Source: UBA10677 sp045654245
GTDB lineage: Bacteria > Bacillota > Clostridia > Christensenellales > Pumilibacteraceae
Direction: 5' to 3'
Length of the DNA stretch: 45,185 bases
Assembly: GCA_045654245.1 (NCBI GenBank)
Contig: JAZOMX010000001.1
Coordinates: forward strand, 1 to 45,185
Every line of letters starts with the position of its first letter. Position 1 is the stretch's first letter. Of the stretch, positions 15,261-23,923 are shown in pieces. The notes under the pieces were generated by a model, which was not told where the DNA came from, made no database searches, and saw only the letters and a program-made list of their open reading frames with translations. The translations under genes were made by a program, and so were the position numbers.

Positions 15261-16088
15261 ATGGCAGTTAAAAGATTTAAACCTATAACTCCGGGTACTA
15301 GACAGAAGACCGTAAGCAGTTTTGCTGAGGTAACTACTGATAAGCCCGAAAAGTCTCTGCTTGTTTCCAAAAACCACAGTGGTGGTAGAAACAACACCGG
15401 TAGAATTACCGTTCGCCATATCGGCGGAGGTAACCGTAACAAATACCGTATCATTGACTTCAAGAGAAATAAAGACAATATCCCCGCAAAGGTAGCGTCC
15501 GTTGAGTACGACCCGAATCGTACCGCGTATATCGCACTCCTTAACTACGCTGACGGTGAGAAGAGATACATCCTCGCTCCCTTGGGACTTTCCGTTGGAG
15601 ATACCGTAGTAAGCGGTGAGACCGCAGACATCAAGGCTGGAAACGCACTTCCCCTTTCCGCAATCCCCGTAGGTACGCTCGTACACAACGTAGAACTCCA
15701 ACCCGGCAACGGTGGAATCCTCGTTCGTACTGCTGGAGCATCCGCTCAACTTATGGCAAAGGAAGGCAAGTATGCAACCCTTAAGATGCCTTCTGGTGAA
15801 ATGAGAATGATTCTTCTTACCTGTAAAGCAACGATTGGTCAAGTTGGTAATCTCGACCACGAACTCGTTTCGATTGGTAAGGCAGGAAGAAAACGCCATA
15901 TGGGTGTTAAGCCTACCGTCCGCGGTGTCGTAATGAACCCGAACGACCACCCGCACGGTGGTGGTGAAGGTAAATCCCCCGTTGGTATGCCTAGCCCTGT
16001 TACGCCTTGGGGTAAACCCGCTCTCGGTTACAAGACCAGAAAGCACAACAAGGCAAGTGACCGCTTTATTGTTAAGCGCATAAATTGA
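15261..16088 (+). CDS. rplB: 50S ribosomal protein L2
   Basis: This 275-residue protein is needed for subunit joining and peptidyl transfer. MAVKRFKPITPGTR at the start and the NDHPHGGGEGKSP segment near residues 227-239, which contains the histidine conserved near the peptidyl-transferase centre, are both intact. AAGGAG precedes ATG 15261. Confidence 0.98.
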   Translation: MAVKRFKPITPGTRQKTVSSFAEVTTDKPEKSLLVSKNHSGGRNNTGRITVRHIGGGNRNKYRIIDFKRNKDNIPAKVASVEYDPNRTAYIALLNYADGEKRYILAPLGLSVGDTVVSGETADIKAGNALPLSAIPVGTLVHNVELQPGNGGILVRTAGASAQLMAKEGKYATLKMPSGEMRMILLTCKATIGQVGNLDHELVSIGKAGRKRHMGVKPTVRGVVMNPNDHPHGGGEGKSPVGMPSPVTPWGKPALGYKTRKHNKASDRFIVKRIN

Positions 16089-16099
16089 GGTGAATAACT

Positions 16100-16378
16100 A
16101 TGAGTAGAAGTATCAAAAAAGGACCTTACGTAGAAGAGAAATTATTCAACAGAGTTAAGGCACAGATGGAGAGTACCGATAAAAAGGTAATCAAGACCTG
16201 GTCCCGCTCTTCCACGATTTTCCCCGAGTTTATCGGATGCACGATTGCAGTTCACGATGGTAGAAAGCACGTTCCCGTATATTGCACCGAGGAAATGGTA
16301 GGACATAAACTTGGTGAGTTCGCGCCCACCCGTACCTTCAAAGGTCACGCTGGCGAGAAGTCCACTTCGGGTAAGTAA
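16100..16378 (+). CDS. rpsS: 30S ribosomal protein S19
   Basis: This 92-residue protein in the 30S head contacts S13 and the A-site tRNA. MSRSIKKGPYV at the N-terminus and HKLGEFAPTRTFKGH near 69-83 are diagnostic. It is 11 bp after rplB with GAGGTG upstream. Confidence 0.97.
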   Translation: MSRSIKKGPYVEEKLFNRVKAQMESTDKKVIKTWSRSSTIFPEFIGCTIAVHDGRKHVPVYCTEEMVGHKLGEFAPTRTFKGHAGEKSTSGK

Positions 16379-16388
16379 GGAGTAGATT

Positions 16389-16781
16389 ATGGCTAAAAGA
16401 ATGAAAGAAAAAACTGAAAAGTTGATGGCAACCAAGGATAAGAGACCTTGCGCCCACGCTAGATACATCCGCATTTCGCCCTCCAAGGTAAGAATCGTAC
16501 TCGACACCGTTAGAGGCAAATCGGTTAACGACGCTCTCGCTGCACTCGCAGTAACGCCTAAGGCAGCAAGCGAAATCGTTTACAAACTTATTCAGTCCGC
16601 AACTGCAAACGCAGAGCATAACAACGGTTTGGCAAGAGCAGACCTCTTCGTAGCGGAAATTTACGCTGACGGCGGTCCTATCTTGAAGCGCGTTCAACCC
16701 GTTTCTAAGGGTAGAGCGTACCGCATCAACAAGCGCACCAGCCACATTACGGTTATCCTCGACACAAAGGAGGCTAAATAA
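16389..16781 (+). CDS. rplV: 50S ribosomal protein L22
   Basis: This 130-residue protein has a long beta-hairpin lining the exit tunnel. ARYIRISPSKVRIVLDTVRG near 21-40 and the hairpin tip PILKRVQPVSKGRAYRI near 97-113 identify it. A Lys-rich N-terminal extension of about 15 residues precedes the core. It is two bases before rpsC. Confidence 0.96.
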   Translation: MAKRMKEKTEKLMATKDKRPCAHARYIRISPSKVRIVLDTVRGKSVNDALAALAVTPKAASEIVYKLIQSATANAEHNNGLARADLFVAEIYADGGPILKRVQPVSKGRAYRINKRTSHITVILDTKEAK

Positions 16782-16783
16782 TT

Positions 16784-17440
16784 ATGGGACAGAAAGTTAA
16801 TCCGCACGGACTTCGTGTAGGCGTCATTTCCGGTTGGGATGCGCAGTGGTATGCAAACAAGAAGGATTTCGGTAAATATCTTCTTGAGGACCACAAAATC
16901 CGTGAATTTATTAAGAAAAAGTATTACACCTTCGGCATCTCCAAAGTTATGATTGAGAGAGCGCAGGAGAAAATCGTTATCGGTATCCACACTTCTAAAC
17001 CCGGTATGCTTATCGGAACGAAGGGTGCTGGCGTTGAGCAACTCAAAAAGGAACTCGTTAAGGTAATCGGCGGTAAGCCCGTTCACGTTAACATCCTCGA
17101 CGTAAAACGCCCCGATATGGACGCAGTTCTCGTTGCAGAGGGCGTTGCTCTCCAACTCGAGAAGAGAAGTTCTTTCCGTCGTACTATGAAACAGGCTATG
17201 AGCCGTGTTATGCGTAGTGGCGCAAAGGGTGTAAAGATTATGGTTTCGGGTAGACTTGACGGCGCGGAAATCGCTCGTTCTGAGAGTTACCACGAAGGTT
17301 CTATACCTCTTCAAACTATGCGTGCTGATATTGATTACGGCACTGCAGAAGCACACACCACCTTCGGTATTATCGGTATCAAGGTTTGGGTTTACAAGGG
17401 AGAGGTTCTTCCCGTAGTAAAGGAAGGAGGAGAGCAGTAA
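16784..17440 (+). CDS. rpsC: 30S ribosomal protein S3
   Basis: This 218-residue protein forms part of the mRNA entry site and helicase. MGQKVNPHGLRVGV at the start, a KH-type RNA-binding region near 50-110 (KPGMLIGTKGAG), and GRLDGAEIARSE in the C-terminal domain near 156-167 are seen. Length is typical. It is two bases from rplV and one base from rplP. Confidence 0.97.
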   Translation: MGQKVNPHGLRVGVISGWDAQWYANKKDFGKYLLEDHKIREFIKKKYYTFGISKVMIERAQEKIVIGIHTSKPGMLIGTKGAGVEQLKKELVKVIGGKPVHVNILDVKRPDMDAVLVAEGVALQLEKRSSFRRTMKQAMSRVMRSGAKGVKIMVSGRLDGAEIARSESYHEGSIPLQTMRADIDYGTAEAHTTFGIIGIKVWVYKGEVLPVVKEGGEQ

Positions 17441-17441
17441 T

Positions 17442-17882
17442 ATGTTAATGCCTAAAAGAGTAAAAAGACGTCGCGTACATCGTGGCAGAATGAAGGGCAA
17501 GGATATTTCGGGCGGAATAATCGCTTACGGTGAATTCGGTCTCGTATCCACCGAACCCGGTTGGATTACCGCTAACCAAATCGAAGCAGCCCGTATCGCT
17601 ATGACGCGTTACATTAAGCGTGGTGGTAAAGTTTGGATTAATATCTTCCCCCACAAACCCGTAACCAAGAAACCCGCTGAAACCCGTATGGGTAGTGGTA
17701 AAGGTGCTCCCGAGTACTGGGTAGCAGTAGTAAAGCCCGGCCGTGTTATGTTTGAGATGGCAGGCGTAGCAGAGGAAGTAGCAAGAGAGGCACTCCGCCT
17801 TGCATCGCACAAACTTCCCGTAAAGTGCAAAATCGCGAAGAAGGAAGACCTTGTGTCTCCCGACAAGGAGGTTAAAGCATAA
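17442..17882 (+). CDS. rplP: 50S ribosomal protein L16
   Basis: This 146-residue protein helps position A-site tRNA. It begins MLMPKRVKRRRVHRGRMKG, the usual L16 N-terminus, supporting ATG 17442 over the ATG two codons later. The PHKPVTKKPAETRMG stretch near 67-81 contains the conserved loop. The GGAGGAG site lies inside the end of rpsC. Its stop shares one base with the rpmC start. Confidence 0.96.
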   Translation: MLMPKRVKRRRVHRGRMKGKDISGGIIAYGEFGLVSTEPGWITANQIEAARIAMTRYIKRGGKVWINIFPHKPVTKKPAETRMGSGKGAPEYWVAVVKPGRVMFEMAGVAEEVAREALRLASHKLPVKCKIAKKEDLVSPDKEVKA

Positions 17883-18079
17883 TGAAAGCAAAGACTTTTC
17901 ACGAAATGAGAGACGACGAGTTAGTATTGAAACTCAACGAACTCAAACAAGAACTTTTTAACCTTCGCTTTTCTCACGCAACCGGACAGCTTAACAATCC
18001 TATGCAAATGGTAAACTGCAAGCGTGATATCGCAAGAATTAAGACTATCTTGCGTGAGCGTGAAATTAAGAAGGCTTAA
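17882..18079 (+). CDS. rpmC: 50S ribosomal protein L29
   Basis: This 65-residue protein near the tunnel exit is a two-helix hairpin. The core LKQELFNLRFSHATGQLNNP (22-41) and RDIARIKTILRERE near the end are diagnostic. It is one base overlapped with rplP and 14 bp from rpsQ. Confidence 0.95.
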   Translation: MKAKTFHEMRDDELVLKLNELKQELFNLRFSHATGQLNNPMQMVNCKRDIARIKTILREREIKKA

Positions 18080-18093
18080 CGGAGGAAACGAAG

Positions 18094-18360
18094 ATGGCAG
18101 AAGCAGTTGAAAGAAATAACAGAAAAGAGCGTGTTGGCATCGTTGTATCCGACAAAATGGATAAGACCGTTGTCGTAGCAATTAAAGACAAGGCTAAACA
18201 CCCTCTCTATAAGAAGACGATTAACAAAACCAAAAAACTCAAAGCACACGACGAGGCTAACACCTGCGGAGTAGGCGATACCGTTTTAATCGCTGAAACC
18301 AGACACTTAAGCAAAGACAAGTGCTGGAGAGTGGTTGAGATTATCGAAAAGGCTAAGTAA
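18094..18360 (+). CDS. rpsQ: 30S ribosomal protein S17
   Basis: This 88-residue OB-fold protein binds 16S rRNA early in assembly. RKERVGIVVSDKMDKTVVV near 10-28 and the ETRHLSKDKCWRVVEIIEKAK end are typical. It follows ACGGAGG. Confidence 0.96.
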   Translation: MAEAVERNNRKERVGIVVSDKMDKTVVVAIKDKAKHPLYKKTINKTKKLKAHDEANTCGVGDTVLIAETRHLSKDKCWRVVEIIEKAK

Positions 18361-18374
18361 GGAGAATAGTAATT

Positions 18375-18743
18375 ATGATACAACCTCAATCTTATCTTAA
18401 AGCCGCAGACAACAGCGGAGCAAAGGAACTTATGTGTATCCGTGTGCTCGGCGGTTCGTTCAGAAGAAGCGGTAACATCGGTGACGTCATAGTTGCCTCC
18501 GTAAAAAGCGCTACCCCCGGTGGCGCAGTAAAGAAGGGTGACGTAGTTCGCGCGGTAATCGTAAGAACTCATCAGGGAATCAACCGTCCCGACGGCTCGC
18601 ACATCAGATTTGACGATAACGCAGCAGTTATTATCGACAGTCAGAAACAGCCTCGCGGAACCCGTATCTTTGGACCTATTGCAAGAGAACTTCGTGACAA
18701 GGATTATATGAAAATTATTTCCTTGGCTCCCGAAGTAATTTAA
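18375..18743 (+). CDS. rplN: 50S ribosomal protein L14
   Basis: This 122-residue protein lies at the subunit interface and binds silencing factor RsfS in many bacteria. It starts MIQPQSYLKAADNSGAKELM and ends KIISLAPEVI, both standard. Exact family length. It is 14 bp after rpsQ. Confidence 0.97.
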   Translation: MIQPQSYLKAADNSGAKELMCIRVLGGSFRRSGNIGDVIVASVKSATPGGAVKKGDVVRAVIVRTHQGINRPDGSHIRFDDNAAVIIDSQKQPRGTRIFGPIARELRDKDYMKIISLAPEVI

Positions 18744-18757
18744 GGAGGGAATTAACT

Positions 18758-19228
18758 ATGGCATTGAACGTTAAGAAAGGCGATAACGTAGTAGTTCTCG
18801 CAGGTAAAGATAAGGGCAAGACCGGAAAAGTAGTTTCCGCTAACCCTTCCAAGAACACCGTAGTAGTTGAAGGCGTAAACGTTATTACCAAGCACAACAA
18901 GCCCCGTTCTGCACAAGACAAGGGCGGTATCGTTAAAGAAAACGGTAATATCGACGTAAGCAACGTACAGATTATCTGCCCCGTATGCGGAAAGGCAACG
19001 AGAGTTGCTCACGCTGAAGAGGCCGGCAAGAAAATCAGAGTTTGCAAAAAGTGTGGCAAATCTTTGGACGTAAAGGCTAAGCCCGAAAAGAAGACCAGAA
19101 AGTCTGCTAAAGCAACCGCAGTATCCGAAGAGGCAACTGAAGTTGCAGTAAAGGAAACCGCGCCCAAGAAGAGAACCACGACCAGAAAGACTACGACGAA
19201 GAAGACTGAAGAGTCTTCCGAGAAGTAA
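18758..19228 (+). CDS. rplX: 50S ribosomal protein L24 with zinc ribbon and long basic C-terminal tail
   Basis: The core (1-104) is ordinary L24: a KOW motif near 6-30 and a cysteine pair at 74/77 plus 96/99 that can form a zinc ribbon, as in many Firmicutes. Residues 105-156 are an extra low-complexity tail rich in Lys, Thr, Ala and Glu with repeated TTRKTTTKKT-type runs. Typical L24 ends near 100-105, so this protein is about half as long again. The tail is read in one unbroken frame before a normal stop with the rplE ribosome site beyond, so it is unlikely to be a frameshift. Its role is unknown; extra rRNA contacts are possible. Confidence 0.93.
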   Translation: MALNVKKGDNVVVLAGKDKGKTGKVVSANPSKNTVVVEGVNVITKHNKPRSAQDKGGIVKENGNIDVSNVQIICPVCGKATRVAHAEEAGKKIRVCKKCGKSLDVKAKPEKKTRKSAKATAVSEEATEVAVKETAPKKRTTTRKTTTKKTEESSEK

Positions 19229-19241
19229 GTAGGAGGCTAAA

Positions 19242-19802
19242 ATGGCAGAAATGAAAGATTCGAGAAATCGTTTACAAAAAGCCTACAAAGAGGAAATCGT
19301 TCCCGCTCTTATGAAAGAGAGAGGCTACAAGAACGTAAACGAAGTTCCCGCACTCAACAAAATTATTGTAAATATGCGTATGGGAGATATCAAGGATAAC
19401 TCCAAGAGCATTCAGAATGCAACCAAAGAACTCGAAGCAATATGCGGACAGAAGGCTGTTGCTACCAAAGCAAAGAAGTCGGTTGCAAACTTCAAACTCC
19501 GTGAAGGACAAACCATTGGCGCAATGGTAACTCTTCGTGGCGCAAGAATGTACGAATTCCTTGACAGACTAGTTTCCATCGCACTTCCCCGTGTACGCGA
19601 CTTCCGTGGTATTTCGGGCAAGGCGTTCGACGGAAGAGGAAACTATGCGCTCGGCGTAAAAGAGCACATCATTTTCCCCGAAGTATCCTACGAACTTACG
19701 GAAAAAGTACGCGGATTCGACGTATGTATCGTTACTACGGCGAAGTCCGACGACGAGGCCAAAGCACTCCTTGTTAAGCTTGGAATGCCTTTCAAGAACT
19801 AA
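19242..19802 (+). CDS. rplE: 50S ribosomal protein L5
   Basis: This 186-residue protein binds 5S rRNA and contacts P-site tRNA. The VPALNKIIVNMRMGD segment near 33-47, KSVANFKLREGQTIGAMVTLRG near 83-104 (read in pieces), and RDFRGISGKAFDGRGNY near 120-136 are diagnostic. AGGAGG precedes ATG 19242. Confidence 0.97.
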   Translation: MAEMKDSRNRLQKAYKEEIVPALMKERGYKNVNEVPALNKIIVNMRMGDIKDNSKSIQNATKELEAICGQKAVATKAKKSVANFKLREGQTIGAMVTLRGARMYEFLDRLVSIALPRVRDFRGISGKAFDGRGNYALGVKEHIIFPEVSYELTEKVRGFDVCIVTTAKSDDEAKALLVKLGMPFKN

Positions 19803-19825
19803 CAGGGAAAAGGAGATAATTTCAA

Positions 19826-20011
19826 ATGGCAAAGAAAGCAATGATAAACAAACAGCAGAAGGCGCAAAAGTACTCCACCCGCGAGTACACCCGTTGCACG
19901 ATTTGCGGACGCCCCCACGCTGTACTTCGTAAATACGGAATCTGCCGTATTTGTTTCAGAGAACTTGCGTACAAGGGTGAAATCCCCGGCGTAAGAAAAT
20001 CCAGTTGGTAA
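19826..20011 (+). CDS. rpsZ: 30S ribosomal protein S14, zinc-binding short form
   Basis: This 61-residue type Z protein has cysteines 24, 27, 40 and 43 in CTICGRP...CRICF, binding zinc, and ends in the usual PGVRKSSW. AAGGAGA lies upstream. Location between rplE and rpsH is standard. Confidence 0.96.
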   Translation: MAKKAMINKQQKAQKYSTREYTRCTICGRPHAVLRKYGICRICFRELAYKGEIPGVRKSSW

Positions 20012-20023
20012 GAGGAGGACGTT

Positions 20024-20422
20024 ATGGTAGTTACAGATCCTATTGCAGATTTATTGACGAGAATTAGAAACGCGTTGACTGCTAAACACGAAACCGTAAG
20101 CGTTCCCGTTTCCAAGATGAAGAAGGCAATCGTAGATATCCTCGTGGCTGAAGGCTTTGTTAAGAGCGCTGAGGTCGTAGAGAAAGAGGGCGGAAACGAA
20201 ATCGTTATCACCCTTAAATACGGTGCAAAAAATGAAAAGGTTATCACCAACCTTAAGCGTATTTCCAAACCCGGACTTCGCGTTTACTGCGGATACGAGC
20301 AACTTCCCAAAGTTTTGGGCGGACTCGGAATCGCAATTATCTCCACTTCGAAGGGCGTTATGACCGACAAAGTGGCTAGAGCGAACAAAATCGGTGGCGA
20401 AGTACTCGCTTATATTTGGTAG
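20024..20422 (+). CDS. rpsH: 30S ribosomal protein S8
   Basis: This 132-residue protein binds the 16S central domain and in E. coli represses the spc operon. DPIADLLTRIRNAL near 5-18 and the C-terminal STSKGVMTDKVARANKIGGEVLAYIW identify it. GAGGAGG precedes ATG 20024. Confidence 0.97.
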   Translation: MVVTDPIADLLTRIRNALTAKHETVSVPVSKMKKAIVDILVAEGFVKSAEVVEKEGGNEIVITLKYGAKNEKVITNLKRISKPGLRVYCGYEQLPKVLGGLGIAIISTSKGVMTDKVARANKIGGEVLAYIW

Positions 20423-20434
20423 TAGGAGGGAATT

Positions 20435-20977
20435 ATGTCTAGAATCGGAAGATTAAGTATCGCAATTCCCGCAGGCGTTACCGTTGAAGTTAAGGACCAA
20501 GTCGTAACCGTTAAGGGACCTAAGGGTGAACTTAAGCAGACTATCGACTCCAAGAACATCACCGTAGCGGTAGAAGGCGCAGAAGTAAAGGTATCTAGAG
20601 CAAACGAGAACAAAGAGACTAAGTCTATGCACGGTCTATATCGTATGCTCGTAGCAAATATGGTTAAAGGCGTAGTTACTCCTTTCAGCAAGACGCTTAT
20701 CGTAGAAGGCGTAGGTTACAAAGTGTCCGTTGCAGGTGCGAAACTCACTATGAACTTGGGACTTTCCCACGTAGTTGAGTACAACGCTCCCGCTGGCATC
20801 ACGATTACCTGTCCCGACGCTAACACCATCAAGATTGAGGGTGTTTCCAAGGAACTCGTTGGTCAAGTAGCCGCTGAAATCAAGGCTAAACGCCCCGTTG
20901 AGCCCTATCACGGATACGGCCTCCATTATTCTGATGAGGTTGTTATCAAGAAAGAAGGCAAGACGGCAGGTAAGTAA
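20435..20977 (+). CDS. rplF: 50S ribosomal protein L6
   Basis: This 180-residue protein of two similar domains lies near the factor-binding site. MSRIGRLSIAIPAGV starts it; the KAKRPVEPYHGYGLHYSDEVV segment near 149-169 is the C-terminal signature. Standard length; 12 bp after rpsH. Confidence 0.97.
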   Translation: MSRIGRLSIAIPAGVTVEVKDQVVTVKGPKGELKQTIDSKNITVAVEGAEVKVSRANENKETKSMHGLYRMLVANMVKGVVTPFSKTLIVEGVGYKVSVAGAKLTMNLGLSHVVEYNAPAGITITCPDANTIKIEGVSKELVGQVAAEIKAKRPVEPYHGYGLHYSDEVVIKKEGKTAGK

Positions 20978-20992
20978 TTAGGAGAGTAGATT

Positions 20993-21355
20993 ATGATTAA
21001 TAAAGAAAATAAAAACGCTATAAGAGCAAAGAGACATCTCCGTGTTCGTAACAAGATTTCGGGCACTGCAGACGTTCCCCGTCTTAACGTTTATCGTTCG
21101 ACCTCGAACATCTACGCTCAAATTATTGACGACGTAAAAGGCAACACGTTGGTATCTTCTTCCACGATTGCTAAGGGTATGGACGTTAGTGGTATGACTA
21201 AGGTTCAAGCCGCTGAAGCAGTTGGTAAGGACGTAGCCAAGAAGGCGCTCGAGAAGGGTATCACCGCAGTCGTATTCGACAGAGGCGGATATCTTTATAC
21301 GGGCCGTGTAAAGGCGCTTGCAGATGCTGCAAGAGAAGCCGGACTTAAATTCTAG
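20993..21355 (+). CDS. rplR: 50S ribosomal protein L18
   Basis: This 120-residue protein binds 5S rRNA. The basic N-terminus (RAKRHLRVRNKISG near 12-25) and the end KALADAAREAGLKF are typical; the FDRGGYLYTGRVKAL stretch near 95-109 is the family core. It is 15 bp after rplF. Confidence 0.96.
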   Translation: MINKENKNAIRAKRHLRVRNKISGTADVPRLNVYRSTSNIYAQIIDDVKGNTLVSSSTIAKGMDVSGMTKVQAAEAVGKDVAKKALEKGITAVVFDRGGYLYTGRVKALADAAREAGLKF

Positions 21356-21366
21356 GGAGGTTTATC

Positions 21367-21879
21367 ATGGCAAGAAGAGAACGTGAAGAACTTAAGCCGG
21401 ATGACGGTTTTACTAGTAAACTCGTTGGCGTAAATCGTATTTCCAAGACCGTTAAAGGTGGTAGAAATATGCGTTTCGCTGCTCTCGTAGTCGTTGGTGA
21501 CGGCAAGGGTAGCGTTGGTATCGGAACGGGTAAAGCAACTGAAGTTCCCGAGGCAATCAAGAAGGCTGAGCAAATCGCTCGTCGTAGCCTCGTTAAAGTA
21601 GCAATGGCAGACACGACTATTCCTCACGAGACCGTAGGCGTATTCGGAAAGAGCAACGTTTTACTTAAACCTGCTCCCGAAGGAACCGGAGTTATCGCAG
21701 GTTCGTCCGTGCGTGCAGTAGTTGAACTTGCAGGTATTAAGAACATCACCACTAAGGCGTATGGTTCTAGAAATGCAATCAACTGCGTAAAGGCTACGCT
21801 CGAAGGACTTAAGTCGTTGCGCACTCCCGAGCAGGTTGCTGCGCTTCGTGGAAAGACCGTAGAAGAGATTTTAGGGTAG
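21367..21879 (+). CDS. rpsE: 30S ribosomal protein S5
   Basis: This 170-residue protein works at the mRNA entry channel and affects fidelity. LVGVNRISKTVKGGRNMRFA near 20-39, then GVGTGKA-like IGTGKATEVPEAI, and GSRNAINCVKATLEGLKSL near the C-terminus are diagnostic. GGGAGG precedes ATG 21367. Confidence 0.97.
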   Translation: MARREREELKPDDGFTSKLVGVNRISKTVKGGRNMRFAALVVVGDGKGSVGIGTGKATEVPEAIKKAEQIARRSLVKVAMADTTIPHETVGVFGKSNVLLKPAPEGTGVIAGSSVRAVVELAGIKNITTKAYGSRNAINCVKATLEGLKSLRTPEQVAALRGKTVEEILG

Positions 21880-21886
21880 GTGAATT

Positions 21887-22093
21887 ATGGCAAAGAATAA
21901 AGAAACAACCGCAAAGGTAAAGATTACGCTTGTCAGAAGCACTATCGGATGTCTCGATAAGCAGAAAAAGACCGTACAGGCTTTGGGACTTAAGAAAATC
22001 AACTCTTTCGTAGTTATGGACGACAACGCTGTAACTCAAGGTATGATTTTCGTCGTAAAGCACCTCGTTAAGGTTGAAACCGTGGAGGCTTAA
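21887..22093 (+). CDS. rpmD: 50S ribosomal protein L30
   Basis: This 68-residue protein of the short bacterial L30 type: KITLVRSTIGCLDKQKKTVQALGLKK near 12-37 (read in pieces) is the family core. It is seven bases after rpsE, so likely coupled; a weak GGGTAGGTGA serves as ribosome site. Confidence 0.95.
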   Translation: MAKNKETTAKVKITLVRSTIGCLDKQKKTVQALGLKKINSFVVMDDNAVTQGMIFVVKHLVKVETVEA

Positions 22094-22095
22094 TT

Positions 22096-22539
22096 ATGAA
22101 AATTCATGAGATTAGTCCTGCCGCTAATTCAAAAAAGGCAGCAAAGCGTCTAGGCCGTGGTATTGGTAGCGGTCTTGGCAAAACCAGCGGTAAAGGTCAC
22201 AAAGGCCAGTGGGCAAGAAGTGGCGGTGGCGTTCGTATCGGATTCGAAGGCGGACAGATGCCCCTCGCTCGTCGTTTGCCCAAAACCGGTTTTGACAACG
22301 CTTGGAAGAAAGTTTACTCCGTTATCAACCTTGATAAACTCGAGGTTTTTGAGGACGGCGCAGTTGTAACCGCAGAACTCTTGCTTGAGAAGGGTATTTT
22401 GAGCAAGGTTGAGCCTTATGGCCTTAAAGTTCTCGGCAACGGCGAACTTACCAAAAAGGTTACCGTAAAAGCGGCTAAATTCTCTAAGTCCGCTGTTGAA
22501 AAAATCGAAAAAATCGGTGGCAAAGTAGAGGTGTTATAA
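22096..22539 (+). CDS. rplO: 50S ribosomal protein L15
   Basis: This 147-residue assembly protein has the glycine-rich basic N-terminus (KRLGRGIGSGLGKTSGKGHKG near 17-37 in pieces) and the GGQMPLARRLPKTGF motif near 53-67. Its TAA stop shares a base with the secY start (TAATG). Confidence 0.97.
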   Translation: MKIHEISPAANSKKAAKRLGRGIGSGLGKTSGKGHKGQWARSGGGVRIGFEGGQMPLARRLPKTGFDNAWKKVYSVINLDKLEVFEDGAVVTAELLLEKGILSKVEPYGLKVLGNGELTKKVTVKAAKFSKSAVEKIEKIGGKVEVL

Positions 22540-23846
22540 TGTTCCAGACGTTGGCAAATGCTTTTAGAAACAAAGACGTCAGAAAAAAGATACTTATTAC
22601 ACTTGCACTTTTGTTCGTGTATCGTATCGGATGTTGGCTTCCCATACCGGGCATTAGCGCTGCGGTAAGCGGAAGTAGTAGTGAAAGCGACTCGCTTTTA
22701 TCGCTCCTCTCGTCCATTACCGGAGGCGCGCTCTCTAACGGCGCATTTCTCGCAATCGGCATTTCCCCCTACATTAACGCTTCGATTATTATTCAATTAC
22801 TTACTGTTGCTATTCCCGCTTTGGAAAGATATTCGAAGCAGGGTAGCGAAGGTAGAAAGAAAATCAACAAAATCACTCGTTTCACCACGCTAATCCTTGC
22901 AATTATTCAAGCAGTTGCAATCACGGTTAGTTGGGCAAATGAGGGTGGTCTTGAAACCGCAATCTTTAGAGGACTTCTAACGAAGACTTGGATGGTTGGA
23001 ATTTTCGTAGGAATTATGCTTATCGCTGGTTCTATGTTTACGCTTTGGCTTGGTGAGCAAATCACCGAAAACGGCCTTGGCAACGGAATTTCCCTCCTCA
23101 TCTTCGTAGGTATTCTCTCCAGCGCAGGTCTTGCAATCGTTGCTAAACTCAAGGAAGCATTCTCTGGTACTAGCGAAACTGCAATTTGGGAACTTCTCGG
23201 TTTCTTATTGATGGTTATCCTCGTATTCGGACTTATCGTTTTCGTTGACCAAGCAGAGCGTAAGATTCCCGTTCAGTATGCAAAGCAGATTAAAGGTAGA
23301 AAACAATACGGCGGACAAAGCACCTTTATTCCCTTAAAGGTTAATGCTAGTGGCGTTCTCCCCATCATCTTTGCAACCGCAATCATCACTTTCCCCCAAC
23401 TTATCTGTCAGATGTTCTGGCCCACCAGCGACTTCTATCAGTGGTATATGAAATGGATTGGTTCGGGTACTGCAATTTACAGTGTATTGACTGGCCTATT
23501 GATTTTGTTCTTCTGTTATTTCTACGCGCAAATTCAGTTTAACCCTGAAGAAGTGTCCAGAAATATTCAGCAATACGGCGGATTTATTCCTGGTATTAGA
23601 CCTGGAAAGCCGACGTATGAATACCTTGTAAAGATTTCCAAGAGAGTAACGCTTTTCGGTGCGATTTATCTTGCGTTTATCGCAATCGTACCTTCCGTAA
23701 TATTCTCGTTCGTGTTGCCCGACGCGTCGCTAGTCAACGCTCTATCCGCTACCGGTATGCTAATCGTAGTATCCGTTGCGCTTGAGTTTGACAAGCAACT
23801 CGAAAGTCAACTTATGATGAAACAATATAAGGGATTCTTAAAGTAA
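22539..23846 (+). CDS. secY: Preprotein translocase subunit SecY
   Basis: This 435-residue ten-helix protein forms the Sec protein-conducting channel, partnering SecE at 9132. Helix 1 (about 19-37) leads into the plug region; GISPYINASIIIQLL near 76-90 and FNPEEVSRNIQQYGGFIPGIRPG near 335-357 (the large cytoplasmic loop before helix 9) are diagnostic. A Ser-rich stretch lies at the plug (SGSSSESDSLLSLLSS). Start ATG 22539 overlaps the rplO stop. After the gene there is a 77-bp gap before adk with no terminator seen. Confidence 0.97.
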   Translation: MFQTLANAFRNKDVRKKILITLALLFVYRIGCWLPIPGISAAVSGSSSESDSLLSLLSSITGGALSNGAFLAIGISPYINASIIIQLLTVAIPALERYSKQGSEGRKKINKITRFTTLILAIIQAVAITVSWANEGGLETAIFRGLLTKTWMVGIFVGIMLIAGSMFTLWLGEQITENGLGNGISLLIFVGILSSAGLAIVAKLKEAFSGTSETAIWELLGFLLMVILVFGLIVFVDQAERKIPVQYAKQIKGRKQYGGQSTFIPLKVNASGVLPIIFATAIITFPQLICQMFWPTSDFYQWYMKWIGSGTAIYSVLTGLLILFFCYFYAQIQFNPEEVSRNIQQYGGFIPGIRPGKPTYEYLVKISKRVTLFGAIYLAFIAIVPSVIFSFVLPDASLVNALSATGMLIVVSVALEFDKQLESQLMMKQYKGFLK

Positions 23847-23923
23847 AATAAGTCTTGCGTAGCCGTGTTCTTGATTGCGTTTAACTTTTGAGAATACGGC
23901 TTACCCAAGGAAACGGAGTAGTT

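Noticed and set aside
14880..16046. 388-codon minus-strand frame opposite rplW-rplB
   Set aside because: It spans genes with unmistakable ribosomal protein sequence on the plus strand; the frame is open because of strong codon bias, and the translation resembles no protein.
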